A DNA stretch of 61,597 nucleotides, from assembly GCA_007128315.1 (NCBI GenBank), contig SKXQ01000060.1, forward strand, positions 1 through 61,597, read 5' to 3'. This document shows positions 41,813-51,272 of this stretch, one piece after another. The stretch is from Spirochaetaceae bacterium. GTDB lineage: Bacteria > Spirochaetota > Spirochaetia > DSM-27196 > SKKC01. The notes beneath the pieces were generated by a model. That model had not been told where the DNA came from and searched no databases. It worked only from the letters and a program-made list of their open reading frames with translations. Position 1 is the first letter of the stretch. Every line of letters begins with the position of its first letter. The translations under genes and the position numbers were made by a program.

Positions 41813-43120
41813 CTACGTGAGTCCGAACGCTTCGATCAGGGATTCAATATGATGGTCGGGTATTGCGTTCACCTTTCCGAGGGTCATTGCGTCGAATATT
41901 GCCTCCGCACTGAACTCGGCAACCTCAAGACGGTCAAAGGCCTGAAGAAGTGAATCGCCGGTGACTATGACACCGTTGTTCTGTATCAGAAGGATGGGAT
42001 TGTTCGCTGATAACAGCTGTGCTATGTGCTCCTGCTCGTGTATAGGAGCGTCGAACGCGACGGTTTTGAGGTCTCGGAGAAGTATGTACGCCTCGGGTAT
42101 GATTCGCGAGTCAAAATGCGTTTCCGAAACGTTGAAGGCCATGAGAGTCGGTGGGTGTGCAATAATGATCGCCTCTATCGAGTCGTTTGAAGCATACACG
42201 TGTTGGTGCAGAAGCGCCGACCGTGAGGGGAGTTTCCCCGCCTCCCGGCAACCGGAGGACACAAGGACCAGATCCCGCGGTTCCAGATACATGCGATCGT
42301 AGCCATACGGTGTAATCAGAAACGTGGTCTCATTAATCCGTGCCGAGAAGGTGCCTTCGGTGCTGGTAAAGAGATGCTGGCGGCAGGTTCGGCGGATTAT
42401 TTCGCATAACTGGGAGCGAAGCTCCCGCTCTCGCGACGAGTTCCAGTCGGGCGTAAACTCGGGAAGTTCGTTCTGTTTATGTTTCAGTTGCTCGTGCTCA
42501 TGTGAGGTGATTTTGCGGCATGTCCCGAGTCGCGAACCTTTGATCTGTATTCGTGCCGCATAGTCCAGCGTTTCGAACTGCATGAATGCCCGATAAAGGT
42601 CGTCTGCTGCCGTGACCGTTCCATGATTTTCCAGCACGACAGTATTGAATCCCTTTACGAATGACTCTGCTATTCTGTCTCCAAGGGCCTGACTTCCGGG
42701 AAGTGCGTAGGGAACAAAATCGACCGGCCCGACCACAGTCGCTGCATTCGGCAACATATCCGTGTCGGGTACCATTCCGGCTACGGAGAAGGCGACGAGC
42801 GCCGGAGGGTGTGCGTGAAGCACTGCCCGCAGATCGGGGCGTGCACGGAAAAGTGCGCGATGGAAGGGGTATTCGGAGGAAGGCTTATGTGGACCGTTTA
42901 TCGTACCGTCCGGATGAATCGCAACGATATCGTCAGGCGTCAGTCGACCTTTGTCGATCCCGCCTGGCGTGATCCAGATGACACCGTCTTCGTCGAGAAC
43001 CGATATGTTGCCGCCGGAGGTTGTTGTCATTCGGTAGCTGTAAATCCGCTCCATGATCATGACGATTTGATCCCGGGGATGAAGAAGTCGGAATTTTGTG
43101 TCGTTGTACTGCGTATTCAT
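41813..43120 (-). CDS. Tandem class II aldolase/adducin protein
   Basis: 435 residues made of two class II aldolase domains. The first (about 15-205) is complete: SGGNIS, Glu83 in SSEYPFH, zinc ligands His102 and His104 in LHAHPP, and His166 in ENHG. This is the pattern of L-fuculose- and L-ribulose-phosphate enzymes. The second (about 230-435) repeats the fold but Glu83 aligns with Ser301, His102 with Ile320 and His166 with Asn382, so it cannot bind zinc. The protein may be an aldolase or epimerase with a degenerate partner half. Divergent from the GH3 gene. Confidence 0.85.
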   Translation of the reverse strand: MNTQYNDTKFRLLHPRDQIVMIMERIYSYRMTTTSGGNISVLDEDGVIWITPGGIDKGRLTPDDIVAIHPDGTINGPHKPSSEYPFHRALFRARPDLRAVLHAHPPALVAFSVAGMVPDTDMLPNAATVVGPVDFVPYALPGSQALGDRIAESFVKGFNTVVLENHGTVTAADDLYRAFMQFETLDYAARIQIKGSRLGTCRKITSHEHEQLKHKQNELPEFTPDWNSSRERELRSQLCEIIRRTCRQHLFTSTEGTFSARINETTFLITPYGYDRMYLEPRDLVLVSSGCREAGKLPSRSALLHQHVYASNDSIEAIIIAHPPTLMAFNVSETHFDSRIIPEAYILLRDLKTVAFDAPIHEQEHIAQLLSANNPILLIQNNGVIVTGDSLLQAFDRLEVAEFSAEAIFDAMTLGKVNAIPDHHIESLIEAFGLT

Positions 43121-43159
43121 GATCCCTGTATTCTACACGGTCGTGGTATACTCTGCACG

Positions 43160-44410
43160 TTGAAAACCTTGCGTGTGATGTCGGATGCAGCTCTTGTCCT
43201 TCTCGTGGTGGTGTCTGCGACGGCCTGTCGTTCTGTCCCTTCAGGGGACTTTCAGGAGAACGACCGGGCGCCGCAGCCGGTTGCGGACTCTGATACACCA
43301 GATCTATCTGCTGATATCGACGACGTGGTGGATGAGACCGCAGATCTCGTGCATTCGCACATGATTCGCATGACACAACGACAGCGGATCGCCCAGCGAT
43401 TCATGACCTTTGTTCCCCGCGGCTTCGATCCTTCAGTAGCGCTTGGACCCCGTCATGGCGACGTCACGCCGACATTTATACGCCGCGTTGCGTCCGATAC
43501 GCCGGCCGGATTCATCGTGTATCCGTGGAATTATGACTCGCGCGAGGAACTTATTGCGCTGACTGGCCATCTGCAATCGGTAGCGAACGTTCTCTCACCG
43601 GGCAACTCCTTTTTGATCTCCGCCGATCAGGAAGGAGGGCGGGTAGCCGCCTTCCGGTTCCCGGACATTGTTGGTGTTCCTTCAGCGGCGGACGTCGCGC
43701 GGCATGGAGATGCGGTCTTCGTTGAGCGTCTCGCCTATGTGCTTGGAGTGGAACTCAATGCGATGGGTGTAAACATGAATCTGGCACCGGTCCTTGATCT
43801 GACCCCGATACCGGATCGGTCGATCATCGGCGATCGGGCATGGGGCAATGACCCGGACGAAGCAGCGGCCTTTGCGGCTGCCTACGTGCGAGGAATGCAC
43901 GAAGCCGGGGTCATTTCGACGGCAAAACATTTCCCGGGTCACGGCGTCACCCGTGTCGACAGTCATGGCAGACTCCCGATTGTCGAGTATCGCATGGAAG
44001 ACCTGCTCGCCCGCGAAATTGTGCCGTTTCAGGCGGCGGTAGACGCCGGGGTCCCGGTGATCATGACTGCCCATATTCTGTTTCCGCTCATTGACGCGGA
44101 TTATCCGGTCACGCTCTCACCCCGCTTCGTCCACGAGCTTCTCCGGGAAGAACTTGCATTTGACGGGGTAGTGATCAGCGACGGCCTGGAAATGGGAGCA
44201 CTCCGTGGTGTGTATGACATCGATACGACGTTGCTGCAGGCCCTGCGTGCGGGGGTGGATCTTATCCTCCTGTATGACCGCTACAGCCTGACGGATATGG
44301 TCGACAGAGTCGAATCGTACGTAGAGGACGGGAGCATCAGCATGGCGGAGGTTGACCGTGGTGTCGAGCGGGTGCTGACGCTCAAGGCGCGACACGGACT
44401 CCTCGACTGA
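43160..44410 (+). CDS. GH3 beta-N-acetylhexosaminidase, predicted lipoprotein
   Basis: About 416 residues from TTG (MKTLRVMS), or ATG at 43178. The signal peptide ends with lipobox SATAC. The GH3 domain follows NagZ: LISADQEGGRVAAFR, NLAPVLDL, KHFPGHGVTRVDSHGRLP (the His-containing loop that supplies the acid/base) and FDGVVISDGLEMGAL with the Asp nucleophile. It cleaves terminal beta-N-acetylglucosamine, probably from peptidoglycan fragments or chitin. E. coli NagZ is cytoplasmic, whereas this form is secreted. It shares a 40-bp divergent gap with the aldolase gene. Confidence 0.88.
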   Translation: MKTLRVMSDAALVLLVVVSATACRSVPSGDFQENDRAPQPVADSDTPDLSADIDDVVDETADLVHSHMIRMTQRQRIAQRFMTFVPRGFDPSVALGPRHGDVTPTFIRRVASDTPAGFIVYPWNYDSREELIALTGHLQSVANVLSPGNSFLISADQEGGRVAAFRFPDIVGVPSAADVARHGDAVFVERLAYVLGVELNAMGVNMNLAPVLDLTPIPDRSIIGDRAWGNDPDEAAAFAAAYVRGMHEAGVISTAKHFPGHGVTRVDSHGRLPIVEYRMEDLLAREIVPFQAAVDAGVPVIMTAHILFPLIDADYPVTLSPRFVHELLREELAFDGVVISDGLEMGALRGVYDIDTTLLQALRAGVDLILLYDRYSLTDMVDRVESYVEDGSISMAEVDRGVERVLTLKARHGLLD

Positions 44411-44428
44411 GGAGAAAAGGAGAGTTGT

Positions 44429-44800
44429 GTGGCAGGTATAGTCTTTCTCAAGACCTCCGACCGGCGGCGAGTTGTGGCGTTCTATCAGGATGCCCTTGGG
44501 ATGAATCCGTGGCTTGAACAGCCTGACATCAGCATCCTGAGACACGGCAACCTGCTCGTTGGCTTTGTGCAGGCGGACAACTATCAGCATCAGGACGATG
44601 GAAGTCTGATCACCGTCTTCATGGACGACCGCGCCGACGTCGACCGGCTGTATGGCGTGCTTACAGAACGTGCCGAGGCTCCTCCACAGGACAACCTCCG
44701 CTATCAGATCTATAACTTCTACGCCCGTGATCCTGAAGGACGACGCTTCGAGGTGCAGACATTTCTGCACGACCTTCCCTCATGGGACGAGCCGACATAG
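44429..44800 (+). CDS. VOC-family (glyoxalase/bleomycin-resistance) protein
   Basis: 123 residues, one VOC module of two beta-alpha-beta-beta-beta units: GIVFLKTSDRRRVVAFYQDALGMNPW and YQIYNFYARDPEGRRFEVQTFL. Metal ligands are not all evident, so activity cannot be read. Starts at GTG behind AGGAGAAAAGGAG. The preceding GH3 stop is 18 bp away, the next gene 70 bp. Confidence 0.82.
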   Translation: MAGIVFLKTSDRRRVVAFYQDALGMNPWLEQPDISILRHGNLLVGFVQADNYQHQDDGSLITVFMDDRADVDRLYGVLTERAEAPPQDNLRYQIYNFYARDPEGRRFEVQTFLHDLPSWDEPT

Positions 44801-44870
44801 CGTGGCTCAGGCCCGACAGATCCGATGGTGGAAGTCGTTCGTGCAGGTGTGTGATAGAGTTCGTAGCGAA

Positions 44871-46130
44871 ATGAAGCAATTACCTGCGTGGATCACCAGC
44901 ATTCTCCTGGCAGCGAGTGTCGCATCGTGTGCCGTTCTGCCGGCGTTCGATGGACACATTGCGTCTGAAGCCGTGGTCGGCGCGGAGGCAGGACCTGAGC
45001 AGGCGGTCGAAGCGCAGCCGTTGCCGGAGGGCGCACGAGCCGTGCACATGGTATCGGGGCACGCGTCGCTCGTCGTCGCGACAGGCTCAACCGGCGAAGT
45101 CTGGCGCTGGGGCGCACTGGACGCCGAGCTCGGAAGTCCCCCGTGGGTCGGCGCGGTTATGCACCGCGACCCTGTTGCAATCGTTACCAACCGGGCGTGG
45201 AGTATGGCGGCGGCAGGATCTGCACACCTGGTGCTTGTGTCCAGGCAGGGGGAACTCTTTACCTGGGGAAACAACGCTGCGAATGCCCTCGGGCTCGGGG
45301 AAGGGTTTTCACACGTCAGATTTTCTGTCGACGCGAACCGAATTGCCGGCAGTCACGACTGGGCAGCTGCGTACGCCTTCGGCGATCGATCCTATGCAAT
45401 CACGAGCGACGGATACGTCTTCTCCTGGGGTAACCCCGCGTATGGAGCTCTCGGGATCGGAGAGCTCACACCCGAAAACCCCGCGCTGACCCTGTTCGAG
45501 TTCTGGGGGCCGACCGATCGGGTGGAGGAACTGGCCGTCGCCGTTCCTGAAAGAATAGCGAGCATCGCAGACATCGATAGTCTTGCGCCAGGAAGGGATT
45601 TTGTTATCGCCCGGGACAGAAGTGGACGTCTCTACGGCTGGGGACGTAATGAAACCGGATCACTTGGCCTCGGTGACCGCATGAACCGGTATGAACCGCA
45701 TCGCATTTCGTTGACGGAGCCCGTTACAGAGATCGCGGCGGGCGAAGACACCGCGTTTGCGATCACCGAATCCGGTCTTCTGTACGGATGGGGCAGCATT
45801 CGCAGCCGAGCGGGCGCACAGTCGGTATCAGGCGTTCAGGACCTACCGGTTCTTCTGTTTCCTGAGTATCGCTGGCTCTCGGTCGCATCAGGGCACCATC
45901 GCGGGCGGTCGACTGTCGTGACACCCGTCAGTTACGGTGTGTCGCGGGCGGGGGATCTCTACTTCTGGGACGATGCTGCACGCGAGCCTGCAAGGGTCGC
46001 AGCGGACCCCGGCGGATGGGCGCGCGTGTTTGTGACCGAAATACAGATCATCGGTCTCAGGTCGAACGGCGCGGTGTATACCTGGCACCACGGAGATCCT
46101 GTTCCCTCTGAGTACCATTCGCTTCCCTGA
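44871..46130 (+). CDS. RCC1-repeat lipoprotein
   Basis: 419 residues from ATG (MKQLPAWITS), with a signal peptide ending LAASVASC, a lipobox. At least six RCC1-type units are visible, each with a variant of G-x-L/V-Y/F-x-W-G: GEVWRWGALDAELG, GELFTWGNNAANALGLG, GYVFSWGNPAYGALGIG, GRLYGWGRNETGSLGLG, GLLYGWGSIRS and GDLYFWDD. They should form a seven-bladed propeller outside the cell. The last units are degenerate. Function unknown; such propellers often bind proteins. It converges on the hydrolase gene with a 9-bp gap. Confidence 0.88.
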   Translation: MKQLPAWITSILLAASVASCAVLPAFDGHIASEAVVGAEAGPEQAVEAQPLPEGARAVHMVSGHASLVVATGSTGEVWRWGALDAELGSPPWVGAVMHRDPVAIVTNRAWSMAAAGSAHLVLVSRQGELFTWGNNAANALGLGEGFSHVRFSVDANRIAGSHDWAAAYAFGDRSYAITSDGYVFSWGNPAYGALGIGELTPENPALTLFEFWGPTDRVEELAVAVPERIASIADIDSLAPGRDFVIARDRSGRLYGWGRNETGSLGLGDRMNRYEPHRISLTEPVTEIAAGEDTAFAITESGLLYGWGSIRSRAGAQSVSGVQDLPVLLFPEYRWLSVASGHHRGRSTVVTPVSYGVSRAGDLYFWDDAAREPARVAADPGGWARVFVTEIQIIGLRSNGAVYTWHHGDPVPSEYHSLP

Positions 46131-46139
46131 TCGCGATGA

Positions 46140-46913
46140 TCAGATGATTCTCGTTCTGAACTCCTGCAGCAGACGCGTAAACGTATCCGGATCTTCAACC
46201 ATGACGCTGTGTCCGACGTCCTCGAGAAACACGGCAGTTCCGTCCGGAAACGCGTTGGCGGTTTCCTGGGCCATGTCGTTCGTGATAATGATATCGCGTG
46301 CGCCGTGGACCACGAGCACGGGCCCGGTAAACGAGCTGGTTTCACCCTCGACCGAAAACGCATCAAGCGCACGCGCGTTGCCCTCGAATGCAATACCGTT
46401 CATTTTCATGCCCGCGTCGACGAGGCGGTCGAGAAATTCCGGTTCGTTCAGTGCCGGCATCGTTGCCGCGAGCCCCTGCAGAAGAACGTCACGGTTCGTT
46501 CGGAACAACGCGATCGCAGCGTAGTGCTCCTCGGGTGTGTGCAGTCCACCGGGCGCACAACTGTCGACGAGCATGAGCGAACCGACACACGCAGGGTGGT
46601 GCACGGCCAGGCTCATTGCGACACCTCCACCGAGGGAGTGACCGACCACCATCGGTTTATCGAGCCCGAGGGCCGAGCAGAAATCGGCCATGTACTCCGC
46701 ATACAGATCAATATCAGCTGTGTCTATATGATCTGACTCACCGAAGTTCGGCATGTCCGGTGCGATCACCCGGCATCCTTCCTGAGACATGACCTTTTCG
46801 AACCACAGATTACACCCGGTGTTTCCGTGTATGTAGAGCACGTCCTGTGTTCCGGAGCCCTCTTCTAAATAAGAGATCGTTACTCCGCGGACTGATACGG
46901 TCTTTGATTCCAT
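46140..46913 (-). CDS. Alpha/beta hydrolase
   Basis: 257 residues. The nucleophile elbow is VGHSLGGGVAM, the oxyanion part is YIHGNTGCN, the acid is in VVHGARDIII and the base His in VGHSVMVED. The cap domain lies around 120-190. It resembles the esterase/C-C hydrolase branch (MhpC/BioH-like). It is the last gene of the minus-strand operon that starts at 53607, 28 bp after the fabG-like gene. In that setting it could split a lactone, ester or thioester made or imported by the system. The exact bond is not predictable. Confidence 0.85.
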   Translation of the reverse strand: MESKTVSVRGVTISYLEEGSGTQDVLYIHGNTGCNLWFEKVMSQEGCRVIAPDMPNFGESDHIDTADIDLYAEYMADFCSALGLDKPMVVGHSLGGGVAMSLAVHHPACVGSLMLVDSCAPGGLHTPEEHYAAIALFRTNRDVLLQGLAATMPALNEPEFLDRLVDAGMKMNGIAFEGNARALDAFSVEGETSSFTGPVLVVHGARDIIITNDMAQETANAFPDGTAVFLEDVGHSVMVEDPDTFTRLLQEFRTRII

Positions 46914-46941
46914 TCAGGGCCTCCTGTATGACTCCGGTAAT

Positions 46942-47670
46942 CTATACGACGAGTCCGCCGTCACAGCGGATTACCTGACCGGTAATATACGAAGCGAGAT
47001 CACTTGAGAGGAACAGCACCAGGTTCGCGATTTCCTGAGGCTCACCAAGGCGCTTGAGAGGAGTCTTTGCCTTGATGCCCTCTATGACCTTTTCAGGAAC
47101 CGTTTCCAGCATAGGTGTATTTATAAATCCGGGTGCGACCGCGTTCGCACGAACTGCGGCTCCTTTACGGGCAAACTCTTTCGCCCAGGTTTTTGCCATA
47201 GCAATGACACCTGCTTTGGTTGCGGCGTAGTTGGTCTGACCCATGTTGCCGTCGAGTCCGACAACGGAGGAAATGTTCACGATTGAGCCCGTGCCGTGTT
47301 CCATCATTCTCGGGCCGATCTCACGGGTCATGAGAAATACGCCTTTGAGGTTAACGTCTATGACCGCCTGCCAGGCATCATCATCCATCTTATTGATGAC
47401 GGCGTCCCTGGTTATGCCGGCATTGTTTACGAGGACATCGATGCGGCCGTGCGCGTGTATGATTTTCTCTACCACGGTCCGAATACTTTCGCTGTCGAGC
47501 ACGTTCACAACCTCGCCGTGAACCGTATCCCCGGATAGTGCCGCGAGTGCTTCGTTGTTGATGTCCAGTGCGTAGACCGCCTCAGCACCATTTGCGGCAA
47601 AGGTTTCGACTATCGTTTTTCCGATTCCACGGCCACCACCGGTTACCACACATACTTTTCCGTTTACCAT
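46942..47670 (-). CDS. FabG/PhaB-like 3-ketoacyl reductase
   Basis: 242 residues of classical SDR type. The NAD(P) site is VTGGGRGIGKTI, NNAG is present, the catalytic Ser, Tyr and Lys are in ISSVVGLDGNMGQTNYAATKAG, and the C-terminal AVAPGFINTPMLETVP is typical of FabG/acetoacetyl-CoA reductase. It should reduce 3-ketoacyl thioesters with NADPH. The ATG follows GGAGACATG at 47688-ish. Being in the operon with a KAS III-like enzyme, it probably acts on its product or on an imported keto-acyl compound. Confidence 0.88.
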   Translation of the reverse strand: MVNGKVCVVTGGGRGIGKTIVETFAANGAEAVYALDINNEALAALSGDTVHGEVVNVLDSESIRTVVEKIIHAHGRIDVLVNNAGITRDAVINKMDDDAWQAVIDVNLKGVFLMTREIGPRMMEHGTGSIVNISSVVGLDGNMGQTNYAATKAGVIAMAKTWAKEFARKGAAVRANAVAPGFINTPMLETVPEKVIEGIKAKTPLKRLGEPQEIANLVLFLSSDLASYITGQVIRCDGGLVV

Positions 47671-47703
47671 ATCATGTCTCCTTTTTTGTACACCTGTTCA
47701 GGC

Positions 47704-48741
47704 TTATCGTGTGCTGTCTGTCCCGCGGGACAGTCGTTTTCTCTCCCACCAGTTCTTGAGTTGGAAAAAACCTCCGAGCAGTCCTGCCGGCATGAAGATG
47801 ACGAGCAGAATATAGAGGGACCCGACAAAGAGCATCGGATATCTCAGAATATCCCAGCCCAGACTGCGATTGAGATCGAGTAGAAAATTCTGAATCCAGG
47901 TTACGAAGGCGCTTCCGAGGATGGATCCATACAGAGTCCCTGTGCCTCCGACCAGCGTAATAAGCAGCGCGTTCAGCGTATAGGTAATGCTGAGGTAGTC
48001 CGTGTTTGCAAAGCGTACAATTACGGCGAATACCAGGCCGGATAAACCCGCAGCGACCGACGACACGATAAGCGCAATGGTCTTGTACTTCTGCGTATCG
48101 TAACCGAGAAAGCGAGCTCGCTGCTCATTCTCACGTATTGCCTGAAGGACCCTTCCGGTCGGGCTGAGGACGAATGCGCGCAGGACAAAGGTCATGACAA
48201 TGAGAAAGATAAACGCGAAGTAGTATGCACCGAGCCGGGTGGTAAACAATGGTTCGAGCGCAACCCGGGAGAATCTCAGGGGAAGGCCATCCTGGCCGCC
48301 GGTAACGGTTCTCCAGCGTTCGGCTATGTTTCGTACGATTTCTCCCAGGGCGAGCGTAACCATGGCGGCGGCGACAACGCCGCCAGTGCGGAGTACGATC
48401 TTACTCATTATGTAGCCACCGACGACCGAGGCAGCGAAGATCGATGCAGCCGCCATCATGAAAAACCACAGATCGTTCTGCATGTTGAGGAAAATGACGC
48501 CCATGTAGACGCCACTGCCGAAAAAGATCGCCTGACCCAGATTTATGAAGCCAGTGTATCCGCGAAGAATGTCATAGCTCATTCCGTAGACCGCGAGAAT
48601 GAAGATGCGGCTCATCATGATGAGCTGTGTATTTCTCATGAACTGGGGAATCACGAGAAAGACGGTAATGAGAGCTGCCAGCGCAATGAGTTTTGGCAGG
48701 TCGGGTTTTCTGTCAAAGGAAAGAAGTACATTTGATCCCAT
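47704..48741 (-). CDS. livM: Branched-chain amino acid-type ABC permease LivM
   Basis: 345 residues, about nine helices. Family marks: ILRGYTGFINLGQAIFFGSGVYMG in the middle, then GFNTxxx-like LVTLALGEI and LITLVGGTGTLYGSILGS near the end, all typical LivM blocks. It forms the channel with LivH. Follows livH by 13 bp and precedes the fabG-like gene by 33 bp. The family name is based on E. coli; members also carry urea, amides and aromatic acids. Confidence 0.92.
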   Translation of the reverse strand: MGSNVLLSFDRKPDLPKLIALAALITVFLVIPQFMRNTQLIMMSRIFILAVYGMSYDILRGYTGFINLGQAIFFGSGVYMGVIFLNMQNDLWFFMMAAASIFAASVVGGYIMSKIVLRTGGVVAAAMVTLALGEIVRNIAERWRTVTGGQDGLPLRFSRVALEPLFTTRLGAYYFAFIFLIVMTFVLRAFVLSPTGRVLQAIRENEQRARFLGYDTQKYKTIALIVSSVAAGLSGLVFAVIVRFANTDYLSITYTLNALLITLVGGTGTLYGSILGSAFVTWIQNFLLDLNRSLGWDILRYPMLFVGSLYILLVIFMPAGLLGGFFQLKNWWERKRLSRGTDSTR

Positions 48742-48754
48742 AGAGCAGTTCTCC

Positions 48755-49750
48755 TCAGTCGGCCCGCGATACAGCCAGACCGAACAGTCCGTTCGGTCTG
48801 AACATGAGCACGAGCGCCATGATCAGGACGTTTGCGACGACCGAAAGTCCCGGAACCGTCATGGCTATCCCGACACCCATGAGTCCGAGGAAGATGCTTC
48901 CGAGAAACGAGCCCATGAAGCTTCCGAGTCCGCCGACAACTACAACGATGAACGCGAGAATCTGGTTGTTCATACCGGCAGTCGAGACAACATTCCCTAC
49001 GAGTGGCATGTAGAGGGCGCCTCCAAGACCTGCCAGGGCTGCTCCGGCGGCGAACACGATCGTGAAGTAGCGTTTGATATTGATACCGATCGCCCTTACG
49101 TGGTCGGGGCTCTGAAGCCCCGCGCGTATGACCATGCCGATTCGGGACTTTGTCAGAATGCGGTGTATAATCACCGCGATCACCAGACCAACGAGAATAA
49201 GAAACACGTTATAGTGGACGATACGGGCCGTACCGACGACTGAAACACCGTTGAGAAAGGGGGGGCGGTCGATGGGGAAGGGGTTCGGTCCCCAGATGAC
49301 ACGGACGATATCGGTAAATACGACCTGAATGCCCAGGGTAATCAGAATCTGTGCCGGTACGCGGCCATACACACGGTTGATAAACAGCTTCTCGAATACG
49401 AGGCCCATGACAAACACGAAGCCCACGGCAACAAGCAGGGCTGCAATAAAGATTACGAGTTCAGCCAGAAATGGCAGGGTTTCACCCGGTGGAAGCTGCA
49501 CGCCCTGAATGGTCAGGATGTTTCCAAATCGGGTCACGGGAACGGCGGTCTCAAACCACGCCATGACGACTCTGAGTCGGATCGCATAATACGACCAGAC
49601 ATACATGTAGCCACCCCACAGAAACAGCGTTCCGTGTGCGAAGTTAATAACTCCCATCATTCCAAGAATAATTGAGAGGCCGGACGCCATGAGGAAGATC
49701 AGAGCTCCCTGCGCCAGGCCGTTGACGACTAACGTTACGATTGTACCCAC
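48755..49750 (-). CDS. livH: Branched-chain amino acid-type ABC permease LivH
   Basis: 331 residues from a GTG behind GGAGG (six-base spacing). About eight helices with LivH marks: NGLAQGALIFLMASGLSIILGMMGVINFAHG and MVIRAGLQSPDHVRAIGINIKR, then VVVVGGLGSFMGSFLGS. A longer open frame continues upstream to 49948 but the GTG is the only start with a good site. It is 20 bp after livF. Confidence 0.92.
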   Translation of the reverse strand: MGTIVTLVVNGLAQGALIFLMASGLSIILGMMGVINFAHGTLFLWGGYMYVWSYYAIRLRVVMAWFETAVPVTRFGNILTIQGVQLPPGETLPFLAELVIFIAALLVAVGFVFVMGLVFEKLFINRVYGRVPAQILITLGIQVVFTDIVRVIWGPNPFPIDRPPFLNGVSVVGTARIVHYNVFLILVGLVIAVIIHRILTKSRIGMVIRAGLQSPDHVRAIGINIKRYFTIVFAAGAALAGLGGALYMPLVGNVVSTAGMNNQILAFIVVVVGGLGSFMGSFLGSIFLGLMGVGIAMTVPGLSVVANVLIMALVLMFRPNGLFGLAVSRAD

Positions 49751-49769
49751 ACTGTGCCTCCGTTGCAGG

Positions 49770-50474
49770 TCAGATGCCCAGGTGAACGGCCTGGAGTTCT
49801 TTGTTTTGAATGAGATCAGCCATAGTGCCGGACTCAACCGTCTTGCCTTCGTTGATAATGTAGAAACGCTGCCCGACGGCACATGCCATCGCGAAATTCT
49901 GTTCCACAAGCAGAACTGTCGTCGTTCTGCTGATCTCCTTGAGAGCACCTGCGAGCGTTTGGATGATCACTGGCGCGAGCCCTTTGCTCGGTTCATCGAC
50001 GAGCAGGATGCGATTATCGTTTACGAGCGCTCGACCGACCGACAGCATCTGTCGCTGACCACCGCTTAAAGTTTTCGCGAAACGCTTGTACGCGAGTTTG
50101 AGGTCGGGAAAGAGATCCAGTACCCAGTCACAGCGCGCTTTTGTTTCGGCGTCTTCCTTCCACATCGCAATGCGCATGTTTTCCTCCACGGTCAGAAGAT
50201 CGAAAATGCCGTAATCCTCCGGGACGTAGCCGATTCCTTTCCGCTGAATGACATGGGTTTCCTTGTCCACGAGTGTCTCACCGTCGAACTCGAGTATTCC
50301 CGAGCGGGTATGAACGAGGCCCATAATCGTCTTGAGGAAGGTAGTCTTTCCTGCGCCATTGCGACCGAGTATGACGACGGCTTCGCCTGGCGTTACTTCC
50401 AGACTTACGTCGTGGAGGATCGTGTAGGGACCGATGTACGAGACGATGTTCTCGGCCTTAAGCAGTGGTTGCAT
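49770..50474 (-). CDS. livF: LIV-type ABC ATP-binding protein LivF
   Basis: 234 residues. Walker A GRNGAGKTT, signature LSGGQRQMLSVGRAL, Walker B ILLVDEPSKGL, switch His in LLVEQNF. It lacks the C-terminal extension of LivG, as usual for LivF. Its ATG overlaps the end of livG by 17 bp. Confidence 0.94.
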   Translation of the reverse strand: MQPLLKAENIVSYIGPYTILHDVSLEVTPGEAVVILGRNGAGKTTFLKTIMGLVHTRSGILEFDGETLVDKETHVIQRKGIGYVPEDYGIFDLLTVEENMRIAMWKEDAETKARCDWVLDLFPDLKLAYKRFAKTLSGGQRQMLSVGRALVNDNRILLVDEPSKGLAPVIIQTLAGALKEISRTTTVLLVEQNFAMACAVGQRFYIINEGKTVESGTMADLIQNKELQAVHLGI

Positions 50475-51228
50475 CTAAAACTCCTCCCCCGAGATACGCC
50501 TTGAGGACTTCCGGGTTCTGTGAAACCTCGGCTGGATTTCCGTCTGCCAGAACTTTGCCGTTCACGAGGATTACGAGCCGGTCGGAAAGCTGCTTCACGA
50601 GATCCATTTTATGTTCGATCAGAAGCACGGTGGTTCCTCGCTGATGGGTATCCCGCATGATGTCGATCATGACCGGGACCTGCTCGATAGCCATTCCGGC
50701 CGTCGGTTCGTCGAGCAGCAGGACCTCCGGCTCGAGTGCGAGAACCATCCCAAGCTCGAGTTTTCTCTGTTCGCCGTGGGTGAGGCTCGCTGCAAGTGCG
50801 TCCCGGCGGTGCGGGAGAAGTACGCGCTCGAGAATCTCGTCAGTCTTGTTGTTCACCGCATCATACCGCCGGTGACTTCGAAAGAGCCGGACGCCGACTT
50901 TGCTGTACGATTGCGCAGCGAGACGAATATTCTCGTGTACGGTAAGCATGGGAAACACGTTTGTCAGCTGAAACGAGCGACCCATGCCGGCCGCGATACG
51001 ATCAATTGCCTTGTAGGATGTGATATCCGCGTCCTTGAAGAAGATCTTTCCTGTTGTCGGCTTCAGGAGACCGCTGATGAGATTAAAATAGGTGGTTTTA
51101 CCCGCTCCATTCGGTCCTAATATGGTGGTAAACTTGCCTCTTTCGATCTCAAGGCTCACGTCATTGACGGCCTTGAGAGCACCAAAGCTTACCCCCAGGT
51201 TTTCGGTTCGTAAAATCATGTCCGACAT
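50458..51228 (-). CDS. livG: LIV-type ABC ATP-binding protein LivG
   Basis: 256 residues. Walker A GPNGAGKTT, signature LTHGEQRKLELGMVLALEP (LTHGE in place of LSGGQ, common in LivG), Walker B VLLLDEPTAGM, and the LivG end with VILVNGKVLADGNPAEV and a C-terminal YLGGG. The start codon is about 45 bases after the strong hairpin at 51273-51304. Confidence 0.93.
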   Translation of the reverse strand: MSDMILRTENLGVSFGALKAVNDVSLEIERGKFTTILGPNGAGKTTYFNLISGLLKPTTGKIFFKDADITSYKAIDRIAAGMGRSFQLTNVFPMLTVHENIRLAAQSYSKVGVRLFRSHRRYDAVNNKTDEILERVLLPHRRDALAASLTHGEQRKLELGMVLALEPEVLLLDEPTAGMAIEQVPVMIDIMRDTHQRGTTVLLIEHKMDLVKQLSDRLVILVNGKVLADGNPAEVSQNPEVLKAYLGGGVLDATTA

Positions 51229-51272
51229 GGCGTTAAGGATCCTTCCTGGTCCGTTTCTGTATATTATAAAGG

